From SB11 sp964584305 (GTDB lineage Bacteria > Bacteroidota > Bacteroidia > UBA8524), in the NCBI GenBank assembly GCA_964584305.1, contig CAZOZL010000004.1, positions 265,584-329,583 of the forward strand: DNA of 64,000 bases, written 5' to 3'. Position numbers and translations under genes: made by a program. Of the stretch, positions 7,979-17,652 are shown one piece after another. Under the pieces are notes generated by a model. It saw nothing but the letters and a program-made list of their open reading frames with translations. It was not told the DNA's origin and ran no database searches. Each line of letters begins with the position of its first letter. Position 1 is the stretch's first letter.

Positions 7979-8182
7979 ATGAAAAACATTTTTTTAAAAT
8001 CAACTAAACAAATACTATTTGTAGCTGTATTAGCAGCAGGGCTATCTTTTGCCTCATGTAAATTAGATCCTCCTACTGGACCAGGTAGAGGTGGAAATGG
8101 TGGTGGAAACGGTGGCGGTAGAGACACTACTAGGCATGGTGGAAACGGTGGTGGACGCGGTGGAAATGGTGGCGGAAATTAA
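7979..8182 (+). CDS. Tiny glycine/asparagine-repeat lipoprotein
   Basis: A 67-residue protein. A lipoprotein signal ends in Phe-Ala-Ser-Cys (Cys27). The mature peptide is only 41 residues: KLDPPTGPG, then repeats of GGNGGG with Arg and a central DTTRH. No catalytic or folded domain is possible in such a sequence; a flexible surface or periplasmic peptide is likely. The lipobox, ATG and a strong terminator directly downstream make it a real gene despite its size and low complexity. It follows the sigma/anti-sigma block on the same strand but is separated from it by 200 bases and a hairpin. Confidence 0.75.
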   Translation: MKNIFLKSTKQILFVAVLAAGLSFASCKLDPPTGPGRGGNGGGNGGGRDTTRHGGNGGGRGGNGGGN

Positions 8183-8220
8183 CCACGTTAACCATATAAG
8201 ACTATAATTAATATTTTTAA

Positions 8221-8251
8221 AAAGGGTCGATGAAAATCGACCCTTTTTTTA
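8221..8251 (+). terminator. Rho-independent terminator of the glycine-rich lipoprotein
   Basis: An 11-bp stem (AAAGGGTCGAT / ATCGACCCTTT) with GAAA loop and T tract, 38 bases after the stop codon. Confidence 0.9.
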
Positions 8252-8497
8252 TGTAATAATTTTTGGCTTACTATGTCAAATTTATGGTGAAATAAAAGGA
8301 ATGAACTATTCAGGCTATGAAAACAATTAAATTATCATATACAACGACACCTACTGCAGTGCTTCTTTAATATCAATTCAATATAAGTTTTTGAGATTGC
8401 TTGCTTCCTCAAGCATCCCTAATTTTCAATGGCACGGGATAGTTTATCCAAACGCATGGCTGGGTAGAAACAAGATACTTCACTTTAAACTACATAG
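8252..8497. other. Non-coding interval
   Basis: Between the terminator at 8251 and the end of the leftward RidA gene I find no open frame with coding character on either strand, no hairpin with a T tract and no RNA gene I recognise. Confidence 0.5.
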
Positions 8498-8878
8498 CTA
8501 CTTTACTGCTACTATACTAATTTCGATATTAGCATTTTTGGGCAAGCAGCTAACTTGTACGGTTTCACGGGCAGGGAAATCTTTTTCAAAAAAACTTGCA
8601 TATACCTCGTTTATACGGCTAAACTGTTTCATATCACTAATAAAAATACTGGTTTTTACTATATGGGTATAGTTCATACCAGCGGCGTTTAGTACTGCAC
8701 CCACATTATCCATTACTTTTTTTGTTTCTACCTCTATACCGTCTTGCACCATTGCGCCCGTTTGTGGGTCAATGGCAATTTGCCCGCTACTATACAGTGT
8801 ATTGCCCACCAATATCGCTTGGTTGTATGGACCTATGGGTTGTGGAGCATTAGGGATAACAATTATTTTCTTTTCCAT
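8498..8878 (-). CDS. ridA: RidA family enamine/imine deaminase
   Basis: A 126-residue protein, the normal length of the YjgF/YER057c/UK114 family, which hydrolyses reactive 2-aminoacrylate and related imines made by PLP enzymes. Typical segments are PQPIGPYNQAI, YSSGQIAIDP, NVGAVLNAAG and FPARETVQVSCLP, where the Arg binds substrate carboxylate. An in-frame upstream stretch to 8986 looks like a lipoprotein signal, but it is the antisense of the divergent gene's coding start, so I place the start at 8878. The 38-base gap to the divergent gene holds both promoters. Confidence 0.92.
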   Translation of the reverse strand: MEKKIIVIPNAPQPIGPYNQAILVGNTLYSSGQIAIDPQTGAMVQDGIEVETKKVMDNVGAVLNAAGMNYTHIVKTSIFISDMKQFSRINEVYASFFEKDFPARETVQVSCLPKNANIEISIVAVK

Positions 8879-8916
8879 TGTGTGGGTATTAGTTTTGTAT
8901 TTTTTATTTGTAGTAC

Positions 8917-9576
8917 ATGAAAATAGGAATAACAGGGTCGCAAAATAGAATAGATGAGTTAAAAGAGAAAACTTCATCGGCAGCAAATTTGCTCAAAATC
9001 AAAGATACTGATTTAGAACAAATTGCTTCAATGGGTTTTGATGCCTTTATAGATTTAAATTTTGATGATAACCAGCATCATCTAAGCCATTATTTGCCGC
9101 TTAGTATCCCTATATTGTTAAACACTGTAAAAACTCAACTATCAAAGGAGTTAGCGGGCAAAAAAAACACTGCACCCATTTTTGGTATAAATGCTTTACC
9201 CACTTTTATTAATCGTAATTTATTAGAAGCGTGTTTTTATAATGAGACAGAGAAACCCCAACTTGAGAGCCTTGCTCAAAAACTGGGATGGGAATGCAAA
9301 TGGGTGGGCGATAGGGTGGGAATGGTAACCCCCCGCATAATTTTTATGATTATTAATGAGGCATACTTCACTGTGCAAGAAGGTACAGCTACCAAAGTCG
9401 ATATTGATACAGGCATGAAATTAGGCACAAACTACCCGCAAGGACCTTTTGAATGGAGCGAAAAAGTGGGCTTAAAAGATGTTTTTGAAGTATTAGAAGC
9501 TGTTTACCAAGATACACATGACGAGCGATATAAAATTTGCCCCTTGCTAAAAACAGAGTATTATAAAAGCATTTAG
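8917..9576 (+). CDS. 3-hydroxyacyl-CoA dehydrogenase C-domain protein with degenerate N-terminus
   Basis: A 219-residue protein. Residues about 135-215 match the 3-hydroxyacyl-CoA dehydrogenase C-terminal domain (TPRIIFMIINEAYF, DIDTGMKLGTNYPQGPFEW, DERYKICPLL). The N-terminal part begins MKIGITGSQ but lacks the GxGxxG NAD loop and is about 60 residues shorter than in true dehydrogenases. The fatty-acid-oxidation fold is kept while NAD binding is doubtful. Such shortened paralogues occur in Bacteroidota, and their activity is unknown. It is divergent from ridA. Confidence 0.75.
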   Translation: MKIGITGSQNRIDELKEKTSSAANLLKIKDTDLEQIASMGFDAFIDLNFDDNQHHLSHYLPLSIPILLNTVKTQLSKELAGKKNTAPIFGINALPTFINRNLLEACFYNETEKPQLESLAQKLGWECKWVGDRVGMVTPRIIFMIINEAYFTVQEGTATKVDIDTGMKLGTNYPQGPFEWSEKVGLKDVFEVLEAVYQDTHDERYKICPLLKTEYYKSI

Positions 9577-9706
9577 TTTAAATAACTTAATTACTTTATT
9601 ACAAGTTTAAAGGAGGCTAAGAACCTTTGTGTAAAGGCAATAAAAGAAGTTTTTTGGGGCAACACATTGTGCTAATGTTCTCTTTTTTATAGTAAAACTA
9701 TAGTAT

Positions 9707-10414
9707 TTACTTTCTTTTAGGAGTATATAATATACCTAATCTAAAATCAAAAAGATTTATATCCAGCCCAAATGATGCATTTCTTTTCGGTGCTTCTATA
9801 TTAACAAAATGGGGTATTGCACTTTGAGTAAAATATAGATTACCTACATTAACCATAAGCTGCCACTTGGGAGTAATGTTTACATATATTCCAGTATTTA
9901 TATCTACTGAAAAAAGCCTCACAGGGTATCTTCGTCGCACATTAGAGAGTACCGTATCATTTACTGATGAGAAGTTTAGCTCGCTTGCCCAAGTGTTGCC
10001 CAGCATTATTTGTCCTTGTGCAAAAAAACCAATAATATTTTTCTCGTTCACCTTAAAATACCGCCTTACTCCAATGCCCGCTTGCACCGTAAAAAACGAA
10101 GAAAAACTTTGCCTTTCAGTGCTATTGGTAAAATTATCTATCACCACATCTTTATTATTACTTGTATAACGCAAATCAGCAATACCATACAGGTAGGTAT
10201 GTTTAGAAATAAATTTGCCGCCTATTATACTGGTATTAAAAACATTCGAGCTTTCATCAGCAAAATCTGTTGTAGAACGACTTATGCTATTGCGTGAGTT
10301 AATAAAAGAAAACTCGCCCCCAAAACCCCACTGCCCTTTTTGGTACTGTGCATTAGTAGTAGCAAAGGCTAATACTAATACAATAAATAGTATATTTTTC
10401 TTATTTTTCATCAT
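9707..10414 (-). CDS. Outer-membrane beta-barrel protein
   Basis: A 235-residue secreted protein with a signal peptide (ILFIVLVLAFATTNA, cleavage before Gln). Alternating strands follow (QWGFGGEFSFIN, AGIGVRRYFKV, GFFAQGQIMLG, FRLGILYTP), typical of the small barrels common in Bacteroidota. Its first codons overlap the end of the upstream barrel gene by 14 bases (ATGATG at 10414/10411), so the pair is one operon. No ligand or enzymatic motif is visible. The two proteins share an opening of the form GxFxxGG.SF but are otherwise different. Confidence 0.75.
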   Translation of the reverse strand: MMKNKKNILFIVLVLAFATTNAQYQKGQWGFGGEFSFINSRNSISRSTTDFADESSNVFNTSIIGGKFISKHTYLYGIADLRYTSNNKDVVIDNFTNSTERQSFSSFFTVQAGIGVRRYFKVNEKNIIGFFAQGQIMLGNTWASELNFSSVNDTVLSNVRRRYPVRLFSVDINTGIYVNITPKWQLMVNVGNLYFTQSAIPHFVNIEAPKRNASFGLDINLFDFRLGILYTPKRK

Positions 10415-11132
10415 CAGAAACTATTAAAAAATTAACACCTATAAACAAGCCTTTTGCCATATTATTAAAGCTAATTTTATGCCCACGTTCTTTAGCATCA
10501 GGCTGGTTATTCCGTACTATTGTGTTATATGTGTATGTGTAGAGAATGGGATTAAAACCCACACTTATAGATAAATTAGGTTTAGCAAAATATTGTAACT
10601 GTGTTACCCAGCGTGTAGCTACAAAACGTTCTCGGCTTTGTTGTGGTTTATCGCTTTCAAACAAGACTGCGACTTGGCTACCACTAATAAATGTACCCCA
10701 ATTGGGTTGTATGCTATTTACCCAATACAAATTTGGGCGAATGGGATAATAGTAGCGCACAAAAAAACCAAATTCAAACTTTAGGTCAAATCTTTTCCTT
10801 TCAATACTTTGAGACTGTCCTGCACTATTTTGTAAAGTAAAAATAGATGTTTTCCCTTCATACTCCATCAGTGTATAAAAACCACCTTCCCATCTTTTAC
10901 TAAAAAAAGCACCCACCTGCGGTGCTAATCTAAAAAAGTTTTTTGTTTCAATACCATTTGCAGGAGTAGAAGGCAGTTGCCCGCGTTGCCTGTTAAACGA
11001 TAAGCTACCACCCAGCATAAAATCACCAGTTTTTGGCTGCGCTTTCACCACCAGTGATACAACTACCAATAAAGCCAGTATGCTAAGTCTAAGTAAGGGG
11101 ATTTTTCTTTGATTATCCATATTGTCCTTCAT
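10401..11132 (-). CDS. Outer-membrane beta-barrel protein, first gene of a pair
   Basis: A 243-residue protein with signal peptide (LSILALLVVVSLVVKA, then QPKTGDFMLGGSLSF). Aromatic-rich amphipathic strands follow (FEFGFFVRYYYPI, LYWVNSIQPNWG, KGLFIGVNFLIV), as expected of an outer-membrane barrel. The ATG at 11132 is used, with a second in-frame ATG at 11120. It is translationally coupled to the barrel gene downstream and divergent from the alpha-2-macroglobulin gene about 100 bases away. Function is unknown. Confidence 0.75.
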   Translation of the reverse strand: MKDNMDNQRKIPLLRLSILALLVVVSLVVKAQPKTGDFMLGGSLSFNRQRGQLPSTPANGIETKNFFRLAPQVGAFFSKRWEGGFYTLMEYEGKTSIFTLQNSAGQSQSIERKRFDLKFEFGFFVRYYYPIRPNLYWVNSIQPNWGTFISGSQVAVLFESDKPQQSRERFVATRWVTQLQYFAKPNLSISVGFNPILYTYTYNTIVRNNQPDAKERGHKISFNNMAKGLFIGVNFLIVSDDEK

Positions 11133-11232
11133 TTTTTTTGCACGGATAAAATGAGCTTATTTTTTACTGTTAAGCATTATAAAAAAGCGATTGCTTTTTT
11201 ATAACTTACACCTCCTTTTAAGCCACATCCTT

Positions 11233-14200
11233 ATGATTAACAAATTGTATGCCCGTTTTATTGTGTTGTTAGTATTTGCTATGCTAACCTCGTGTTCTCG
11301 CAAGCCTGAAAATATGGTGAGTTTTGTTAAAAATTTTAATGAAATCATACAAACCCAGCAAAATTTAATCTTCACGTTTAATCAAGATATTGTTGACGCT
11401 GAAAAAATTGGCGATTGGGATAGCGTTGAGTACATAAAATTTTCGCCCGAAGTAAAGGGGCGTTTCAGATGGTCTGCTGTTAATGAGTTGGTTTTTTCGC
11501 CAGCAAAGAAGTTTGCACCTAGCACCAACTATGAGGCTGAACTAACAAAAGAAATTTTTAAAAAGGCAAAGAATGCCAAGCTGTACTTGGGCGATGAGTA
11601 TAAACACATAAAATTTCATACGGCGTATTTATCCCCACAAGAGTTGAGTGCTTTTTGGGCAAAAGGCAACAGTGGCAGCGGCGTAGTGATACGATTGGGC
11701 ATTAGCTTTAACTATAAAGTGAACCCCAAACAATTAAAAAATTTTATAACTGTTGAAGTAGAGGGCAAGGCAGTTTCTTTTACTTTAGACAATGCCGATA
11801 TTACAGATAAGGTATTTTTAACTATAAACGGTACTCCATTTGGCGCAGAGCAATCAATAATAAATGTTAAATTTTCTAAAGGCATACAAATAGCAAATGG
11901 CGAATATAAAACCAAAGAAGAGTTTGAATTGGCACAAGTACTTTCATCTCGTTTTGATTTGCAGATACTAAATGTTGAAAATGGATTTAAAAACAACAAA
12001 GGTTTTATCCGTATAGTCTCCTCACAAGAGATAGAACCCGAGAACTTAGAAAAGGCGTATAGTATATTGCCTAAAGTAGATACCAAAGCAGAAGTAACAG
12101 AAAATGGATTACTAATAACGGGGAACTTTATAGTGAACCAAGTATATGTTTTGGTACTGAAAAAACAGTTTTTAAAAGGTACGATTGGTGGTAGGTTAAA
12201 AGACGATTCTCGGCACGATGTAAGTTTTGGAGAGTTACCGCCCAGTATTAGTTTCCGTAATAAAAAAGCAATTTATCTAAGCAAATCGGGTAGTAAAAAC
12301 ATAGGTGTTGATATTGTAAACATTCCTGAAGTACGGGTGAGGGTATATAAAATTTATGAAAACAATATTTTAGCCTATATGCGTAGCAATAGCTACCACG
12401 ATTATTACTATGACTATTACGAGGGAAATTCAGGCGCAAGCTATCGCCTCGATAAGCAGGGAATATATAGTAGCGAGGTATTAGACAGAACTATTAAAAC
12501 AGGCGATTTTCCGAGAGTAAACGGCATCACTGCCTTTAATTTTGACTTGCCCAAAATTGATAACTTTAAGGGGATATACCTTATTCAAATATCATCAAAA
12601 ACGGATTATTACCTTAGTGCTACCAAAATGGTATCGGTATCAGATATTGGACTTATTACCAAACAATCTGAAAACGATTTATTTATCTATGCCAATTCTA
12701 TACTCACAGCCCAAGCAATGGACAATGTTGATTTACACGTTATTAGTACCAACAATCAAGATATTTTTCAGGTAAAAACCAATAGCAAGGGAATTGCCAT
12801 AGTAAAGGATTTTAAAAAGAAGATAAAACACTTTGAAACGGCAATGATAACCGCCACAAAAGGCAATGATTTTAACTACCTGCTATTTAGCCAAACGAGG
12901 GTGGAAACTTCACGTTTTGATGTGAGCGGAAAACGAGACCACAAAACAGGCTTAGATATATTTATTTATGGCGATAGAAATATTTACCGCCCTGGGGAAA
13001 CAGTGTATTTTAATACTATTGTACGTGATAAAAACTGGGAGCCAGCGGCAGATATTCCGCTAAAAGTAAAGATAATAATGCCCAATGGTAAAGAGTATTC
13101 TTCTATCCGTAAAAATACTAATAGTCAAGGGTCTGTAAGTGGTAGGTTTAAAACTTCGGTAGCAGCGGTAACGGGGAACTATACTATAGAAGTTTACAAT
13201 GGCAACGATATACTATTGTCATCAAAACGAATTGGTATTGAAGAGTTTATGCCCGACCGTATAAAATCTACATTAACCACTGATAAAAAAGAGTATCACC
13301 TTAGCAATAATATTACTGCATCTATTGAAGCGGTAAACTATTTTGGACCTCCCGCTGCAAACAAAAATTATGAAATAGATTTCTCGCTTAGTCGCAAAAG
13401 TTTTAACCCAAAAAATTTTAAAGACTATAATTTTAATATTAAAGCCAAACAATCTTTTAATAGGATAGTAAGAACTGGCAAAACTGATGATAATGGGCTG
13501 GCTAAAGAAGTTATTAAACTACCATCTACCTATAAAGATATGGGGGTGTTGCAGGCAAAACTATATGCCACCGTTTTTGATGAAAGCGGTCGCCCAGTTA
13601 ATAGAACCAAAAGTGTAGATGTATTTACCCAAAAAACCATGTATGGTATCCGTATGGACGATTATTACTTGGGAGTAAACCAACTGATGAAAACTCAGTT
13701 GGTTGCTGTAAATAAAAACGGCAAGCTGGTAAACGGGGCAAAAGCAGAGGTAGAGGTTATTCGCTACGAGTGGCAAAATGTGCTTATCCGCTATGGCTCA
13801 AACTATCGGTATAAATCAAAGCGAATAGTAAAAGTAATGAGCAAGAAAACAGTTACTTTTAGGGGGGGTAAAAGTGTAGTGAACTTTATCCCACCAGTAT
13901 CTGGTAGTTACGAGATTAGGGTAAAACGAGTGGGTGCAGAACGGTATGTTGCCAGTTGGTTTTATGCGTATCGCTGGGGTAGCACACTCAATACATCGTT
14001 TGATGTAAATACCGAAGGTGCAGTGGATATAGTTTTTGATAAAGAAAAATACGAAGTAGGCGAAAAAGCTAAAATATTATTTAAAACTCCATTTGTGGGG
14101 AAACTACTAATTACGTTAGAACGTAATGGAATACTTGAGCATCGTGTGGTGCAAACGGATAAAAAGTCGGCAGAAATCACCGTAAAAATAAAAAATGAGT

Positions 14201-16680
14201 ACTTGCCCAATATTTATGTATCGGCAACATTAATAAAATCATTAGAAAACAGTGCTATTCCGCTAATGGTAGCACATGGATATGCCAGCCTTAGTGTAAG
14301 TAAAAAAGCTACTATTTTACCTATTGATATTAAAGCTGTGGCAAAGTCTCGCTCTTCTACCAAGCAAAAAATAACTATTAAAACCAAAGCCGAAAAAAAT
14401 ATAGAAATCACCATAGCAGTGGTTGACGAAGGTATTTTAGCTCTCAAAAATTTTAAAACACCCAATCCTCATGGGCATTTTTATGCCAAGCGGGCTTTGG
14501 AAGTAAGCACTTATGATTTATACCCGTTTTTATTTCCTGAAATGGCTACTAACAGTAGTAGCGGTGGCGATGGTTACGATTTAGACGATTTAGACGATTT
14601 AGAAAAACGAGTAAACCCGCTAAGTAATAACCGTGTAAAATTAGTAGCTTTTTGGAGCGGTGTATTAAAAACCAATAGCCGTGGAGAAGCTACCTACGAG
14701 ATTGATATACCCAAATTTAGTGGCGATTTACGCATAATGGTAGTTGCCTATAAAAACAAAGCCTTTGGCTCGGCAAGTACTAATATGAAGGTAGCAGACC
14801 CTTTGGTGGTAACTGCTGGGCTGCCTCGTTTTTTCTCACCAAATGATGAGATAGAAATGCCTATAAACATTAGTAATACCACAAGCAAAAATGCCAATGC
14901 AAGAGTGAGCATTAAAGTTAGTGGACCTGTTGAGGTAGTAACAACTGGCAGCAAAAGCCTTACAATTAAGGCAAACAAAGAAAGCCGTGTGCTTTTTAAA
15001 CTTAAAGCTAAGGCACAAATTGGAGAAGCAAAAATAAAAGTAAGTGTAAAAGGTTTAGGAGAAACCTTTACTGATGAAACAGATATTACTGTTCGTCCAT
15101 CCACATCATTACTAAAAACATCAGTTTCAGGGCAAATGCAGGCAGGTGAGACTAAAACATTAGAAATGAATATCGATTATATTCCCTCTTCTGTTGAAAG
15201 TAAATTGGTGATTAGCAAAAACCCAATGACGGAGTTTATTGACAAGTTTGACCGACTAATAGGCTACCCGCACGGCTGTGTTGAACAAACGGTGTCAAAA
15301 GCCTTTCCGCAATTATATTTTGCCGATTTTGTTAAAAACTCAGGTAGTAAAACCAAAATAAAACTACGCAGTGATGAAAATGAGATGAACCCCGCCTATA
15401 ATGTGCGAGAAGCTATACGCAAGTTACAAGGTATGCAATTGTACAATGGTAGCATGACCTATTGGGCAGGCGGGTACCATGAAACTTGGTGGGGTTCTGC
15501 CTATGCAACTCACTTCTTGTTAGAAGCTAAAAAAGCGGGCTATGATGTAGATAATAATGTGCTTAATAAGTTACTTAGTTATATAAATTACAAAGCCAAT
15601 ACTAAGAAAATTTATAGTTATAGATACTACAGTGGTGGCAGATATGCATTGAAAAAATATGTAGCCCGCGAGGTTATTTACAGTTTGTATGTATTGAGTA
15701 GGGCTGGGCAGCCCAACCGTTCGGTTATGAATTATTATAAGGGTAACAAAGAACTACTTACCAATGATAGTAGGTATATGCTGGCAGGTGCTTATGCTAT
15801 AATGAGCGACCGTGCATCGTTCAAAGAAATAATACCCAAAGCCTATTATGAGTTTGATATATACAAAAGCACGGGGGGTAGTTTTTACTCGCCCATGCGA
15901 AATTTGGCCATATCACTACACACCTTAGTTGAAAGCGATATAAAACACCCCCAAATACCTATACTGGCACGTAACCTATCTACACAATTAAAAAACAGCA
16001 GGTATGTAAATACACAAGAGTTGGCTTTTACCTTTTTGGCACTGGGTAAGCTGGCAAAAAATGCTAACAAAGCCAATGTATCAGCTACTATAAAAGTAAA
16101 TGGTAAAGTAGTGGGCAATTTTGCCAATAAGGATATCACCATTAGTAGCAAAAAACTGAAAGGGAAAAATGTAAGCATTACCTCATCGGGCAAAGGGGCT
16201 ATTTATTATTATTATGAAACCGAAGGGCTAAGTAGCACGGGCAAGTACATTGAAGAGGATAATTACTTGCGTGTACGCAAAAGTTTCTTTAATCGCTATG
16301 GGCAAAGAATTAGCGGTAATACCTTTAAACAAAACGATTTGATAGTAGTGCGTATATCAATAGTTTCACTGCAAAATATGAATATAAAAAATGTAGTGAT
16401 AACCGATATGCTGCCTGCTGGTTTTGAAATTGAGAACCCTCGTATTACAGAAGGCAGAGATTTTAAATGGACTGATAACCGTGCCTACCCGCAACACTTT
16501 GATGTGCGTGATGATAGGATAAACTTTTATCTAAACCCAAGCAACCGTGAGAAATATTTGTACTATACCGTTAGGGCAGTTACCAAAGGCAAGTATAAAA
16601 TGGGGCCTATAAGTGCTGATGCTATGTATAACGGCGAGTACCACTCATACCACGGTGCAGGCGAGATAATAATAGAATAA
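11233..16680 (+). CDS. Alpha-2-macroglobulin family lipoprotein with thioester
   Basis: A 1815-residue periplasmic protease-trap lipoprotein. The ATG at 11233 gives a clean lipoprotein signal (lipobox Leu-Thr-Ser-Cys, Cys21). The order is N-terminal macroglobulin domains, an MG2-type domain (DIFIYGDRNIYRPGETVYFN), a linker with an acidic DLDDLDDLE stretch that may belong to the bait region, the A2M domain (FWSGVLKTNSRGEATYEIDIP), and the thioester motif GCVEQ with Cys1349 and Gln1352 at GYPHGCVEQT. A thioester-domain helical repeat and a C-terminal receptor-like domain (VVITDMLPAGFEIENPR) follow. The thioester is intact, so covalent capture of attacking proteases is plausible. In many bacteria the gene sits next to pbpC; here it does not. 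Confidence 0.93.
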   Translation: MINKLYARFIVLLVFAMLTSCSRKPENMVSFVKNFNEIIQTQQNLIFTFNQDIVDAEKIGDWDSVEYIKFSPEVKGRFRWSAVNELVFSPAKKFAPSTNYEAELTKEIFKKAKNAKLYLGDEYKHIKFHTAYLSPQELSAFWAKGNSGSGVVIRLGISFNYKVNPKQLKNFITVEVEGKAVSFTLDNADITDKVFLTINGTPFGAEQSIINVKFSKGIQIANGEYKTKEEFELAQVLSSRFDLQILNVENGFKNNKGFIRIVSSQEIEPENLEKAYSILPKVDTKAEVTENGLLITGNFIVNQVYVLVLKKQFLKGTIGGRLKDDSRHDVSFGELPPSISFRNKKAIYLSKSGSKNIGVDIVNIPEVRVRVYKIYENNILAYMRSNSYHDYYYDYYEGNSGASYRLDKQGIYSSEVLDRTIKTGDFPRVNGITAFNFDLPKIDNFKGIYLIQISSKTDYYLSATKMVSVSDIGLITKQSENDLFIYANSILTAQAMDNVDLHVISTNNQDIFQVKTNSKGIAIVKDFKKKIKHFETAMITATKGNDFNYLLFSQTRVETSRFDVSGKRDHKTGLDIFIYGDRNIYRPGETVYFNTIVRDKNWEPAADIPLKVKIIMPNGKEYSSIRKNTNSQGSVSGRFKTSVAAVTGNYTIEVYNGNDILLSSKRIGIEEFMPDRIKSTLTTDKKEYHLSNNITASIEAVNYFGPPAANKNYEIDFSLSRKSFNPKNFKDYNFNIKAKQSFNRIVRTGKTDDNGLAKEVIKLPSTYKDMGVLQAKLYATVFDESGRPVNRTKSVDVFTQKTMYGIRMDDYYLGVNQLMKTQLVAVNKNGKLVNGAKAEVEVIRYEWQNVLIRYGSNYRYKSKRIVKVMSKKTVTFRGGKSVVNFIPPVSGSYEIRVKRVGAERYVASWFYAYRWGSTLNTSFDVNTEGAVDIVFDKEKYEVGEKAKILFKTPFVGKLLITLERNGILEHRVVQTDKKSAEITVKIKNEYLPNIYVSATLIKSLENSAIPLMVAHGYASLSVSKKATILPIDIKAVAKSRSSTKQKITIKTKAEKNIEITIAVVDEGILALKNFKTPNPHGHFYAKRALEVSTYDLYPFLFPEMATNSSSGGDGYDLDDLDDLEKRVNPLSNNRVKLVAFWSGVLKTNSRGEATYEIDIPKFSGDLRIMVVAYKNKAFGSASTNMKVADPLVVTAGLPRFFSPNDEIEMPINISNTTSKNANARVSIKVSGPVEVVTTGSKSLTIKANKESRVLFKLKAKAQIGEAKIKVSVKGLGETFTDETDITVRPSTSLLKTSVSGQMQAGETKTLEMNIDYIPSSVESKLVISKNPMTEFIDKFDRLIGYPHGCVEQTVSKAFPQLYFADFVKNSGSKTKIKLRSDENEMNPAYNVREAIRKLQGMQLYNGSMTYWAGGYHETWWGSAYATHFLLEAKKAGYDVDNNVLNKLLSYINYKANTKKIYSYRYYSGGRYALKKYVAREVIYSLYVLSRAGQPNRSVMNYYKGNKELLTNDSRYMLAGAYAIMSDRASFKEIIPKAYYEFDIYKSTGGSFYSPMRNLAISLHTLVESDIKHPQIPILARNLSTQLKNSRYVNTQELAFTFLALGKLAKNANKANVSATIKVNGKVVGNFANKDITISSKKLKGKNVSITSSGKGAIYYYYETEGLSSTGKYIEEDNYLRVRKSFFNRYGQRISGNTFKQNDLIVVRISIVSLQNMNIKNVVITDMLPAGFEIENPRITEGRDFKWTDNRAYPQHFDVRDDRINFYLNPSNREKYLYYTVRAVTKGKYKMGPISADAMYNGEYHSYHGAGEIIIE

Positions 16681-16751
16681 CGTAGGTTAAAAAATTGTGT
16701 TTACTAAACATATATAGCGTAAACAAATTCTTTAACTTTGTTTAATTATAA

Positions 16752-17078
16752 ATGCGTGCCTTAGTTTACATACTGCTTTTTTTTTTATTTGCAATTGCAA
16801 GTAGTACTGTTGCTGCAAATACAATACCTGCCACACCACTAAAAGATAGTGTAGTAATTACCCGCCACGAGAATGGGAAAGTAAAACAAAAAGAAAAGTA
16901 TAGAAACGGGCAAAAACATGGTAAATGGATAACCTACAATGCTAACGGGGGAATTATAAAAATTGTAAAGTATAAGAAGGGGCTATTTTGGTGGGAACGC
17001 CTATACAAAAAGGGGAAATTAAGCCAAATTACAACCCGCAAGGGCAAAATTGTGAAAATGAAAGATTGTGGGTGTTAA
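16752..17078 (+). CDS. Secreted MORN-repeat-like small protein
   Basis: A 108-residue protein with signal peptide (LVYILLFFLFAIASSTVAA). Two to three MORN/YwqK-like repeats follow (HENGKVKQKEKYRNGQKHGKW, NGGIIKIVKYKKG), and it ends in Cys-Gly-Cys. The mature part is very basic. Such repeats form short beta-hairpins in many Bacteroidota periplasmic proteins; no enzyme activity is expected. A -7 element TAACTTTG lies at 16733-16740, 11 bases before the ATG, so it probably has its own promoter after the alpha-2-macroglobulin gene. Confidence 0.7.
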   Translation: MRALVYILLFFLFAIASSTVAANTIPATPLKDSVVITRHENGKVKQKEKYRNGQKHGKWITYNANGGIIKIVKYKKGLFWWERLYKKGKLSQITTRKGKIVKMKDCGC

Positions 17079-17100
17079 AAAAATAGTGTGAACAAGTTTA

Positions 17101-17487
17101 TCAGTTCATTCTAAAAGGAGATACCATTCTAAATTCAGGAATATCAACTTCAAACAATTTGTCATCGGCAAGTCTTACAAATTCATAAACACCGTACATT
17201 TTACCCATATCGCTATGCAAGTTACAAGCTGATGAGTAGTTGTGTTGCTCGCCCGATTCTAAAATAGGTTGCTCGCCCACTACTCCATCGCCTTTAACTT
17301 CATGGTATTCACCGTTACTATCATAAATATGCCAATGCCTGCGTAGCAGCTGTACACTATAATCGCCGTGGTTTTCAATCCTTACATGGTAGGCAAACAT
17401 AAACAGCCCGCCTTTTGGGTTAGAAAACTCGGGTTGGTATTCAGTTTCAATAGAAACTTCTATTTCATGTTTTACGGCTGATGTCAT
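17101..17487 (-). CDS. apaG: ApaG domain protein
   Basis: A 128-residue single-domain ApaG protein with a fibronectin-III-like fold. Signature segments are FAYHVRIENHG, LLRRHWHIYDSNG, GDGVVGEQP (the conserved GxGxxG-like loop, not nucleotide binding) and a C-terminal VDIPEFRMVSPF. The length matches the family. ApaG is often associated with Co2+ resistance and with ApaH, but the molecular function remains unclear. It is convergent with the MORN-like gene and divergent from recF. Confidence 0.93.
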   Translation of the reverse strand: MTSAVKHEIEVSIETEYQPEFSNPKGGLFMFAYHVRIENHGDYSVQLLRRHWHIYDSNGEYHEVKGDGVVGEQPILESGEQHNYSSACNLHSDMGKMYGVYEFVRLADDKLFEVDIPEFRMVSPFRMN

Positions 17488-17652
17488 TTTTTACTTATCG
17501 AGGGCAATTTATGGGTTTGTTTTAAAAAACCTAAACAGTTTTTATAAACGGACACAAAATTTATCTTAACACACGAAAAACCTATACGTTTGGTGGTAGG
17601 TATATTTCAACATCCCTTTTTTAACGTTACAAAAGCGCGAACTTTGCAAGCA

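Noticed and set aside
8879..8986. Lipoprotein-like N-terminal extension of RidA
   Set aside because: It is the antisense of the divergent gene's Lys/Glu-rich coding start, which makes Phe/Leu-rich reverse frames. RidA proteins normally start at 8878 and are cytoplasmic.
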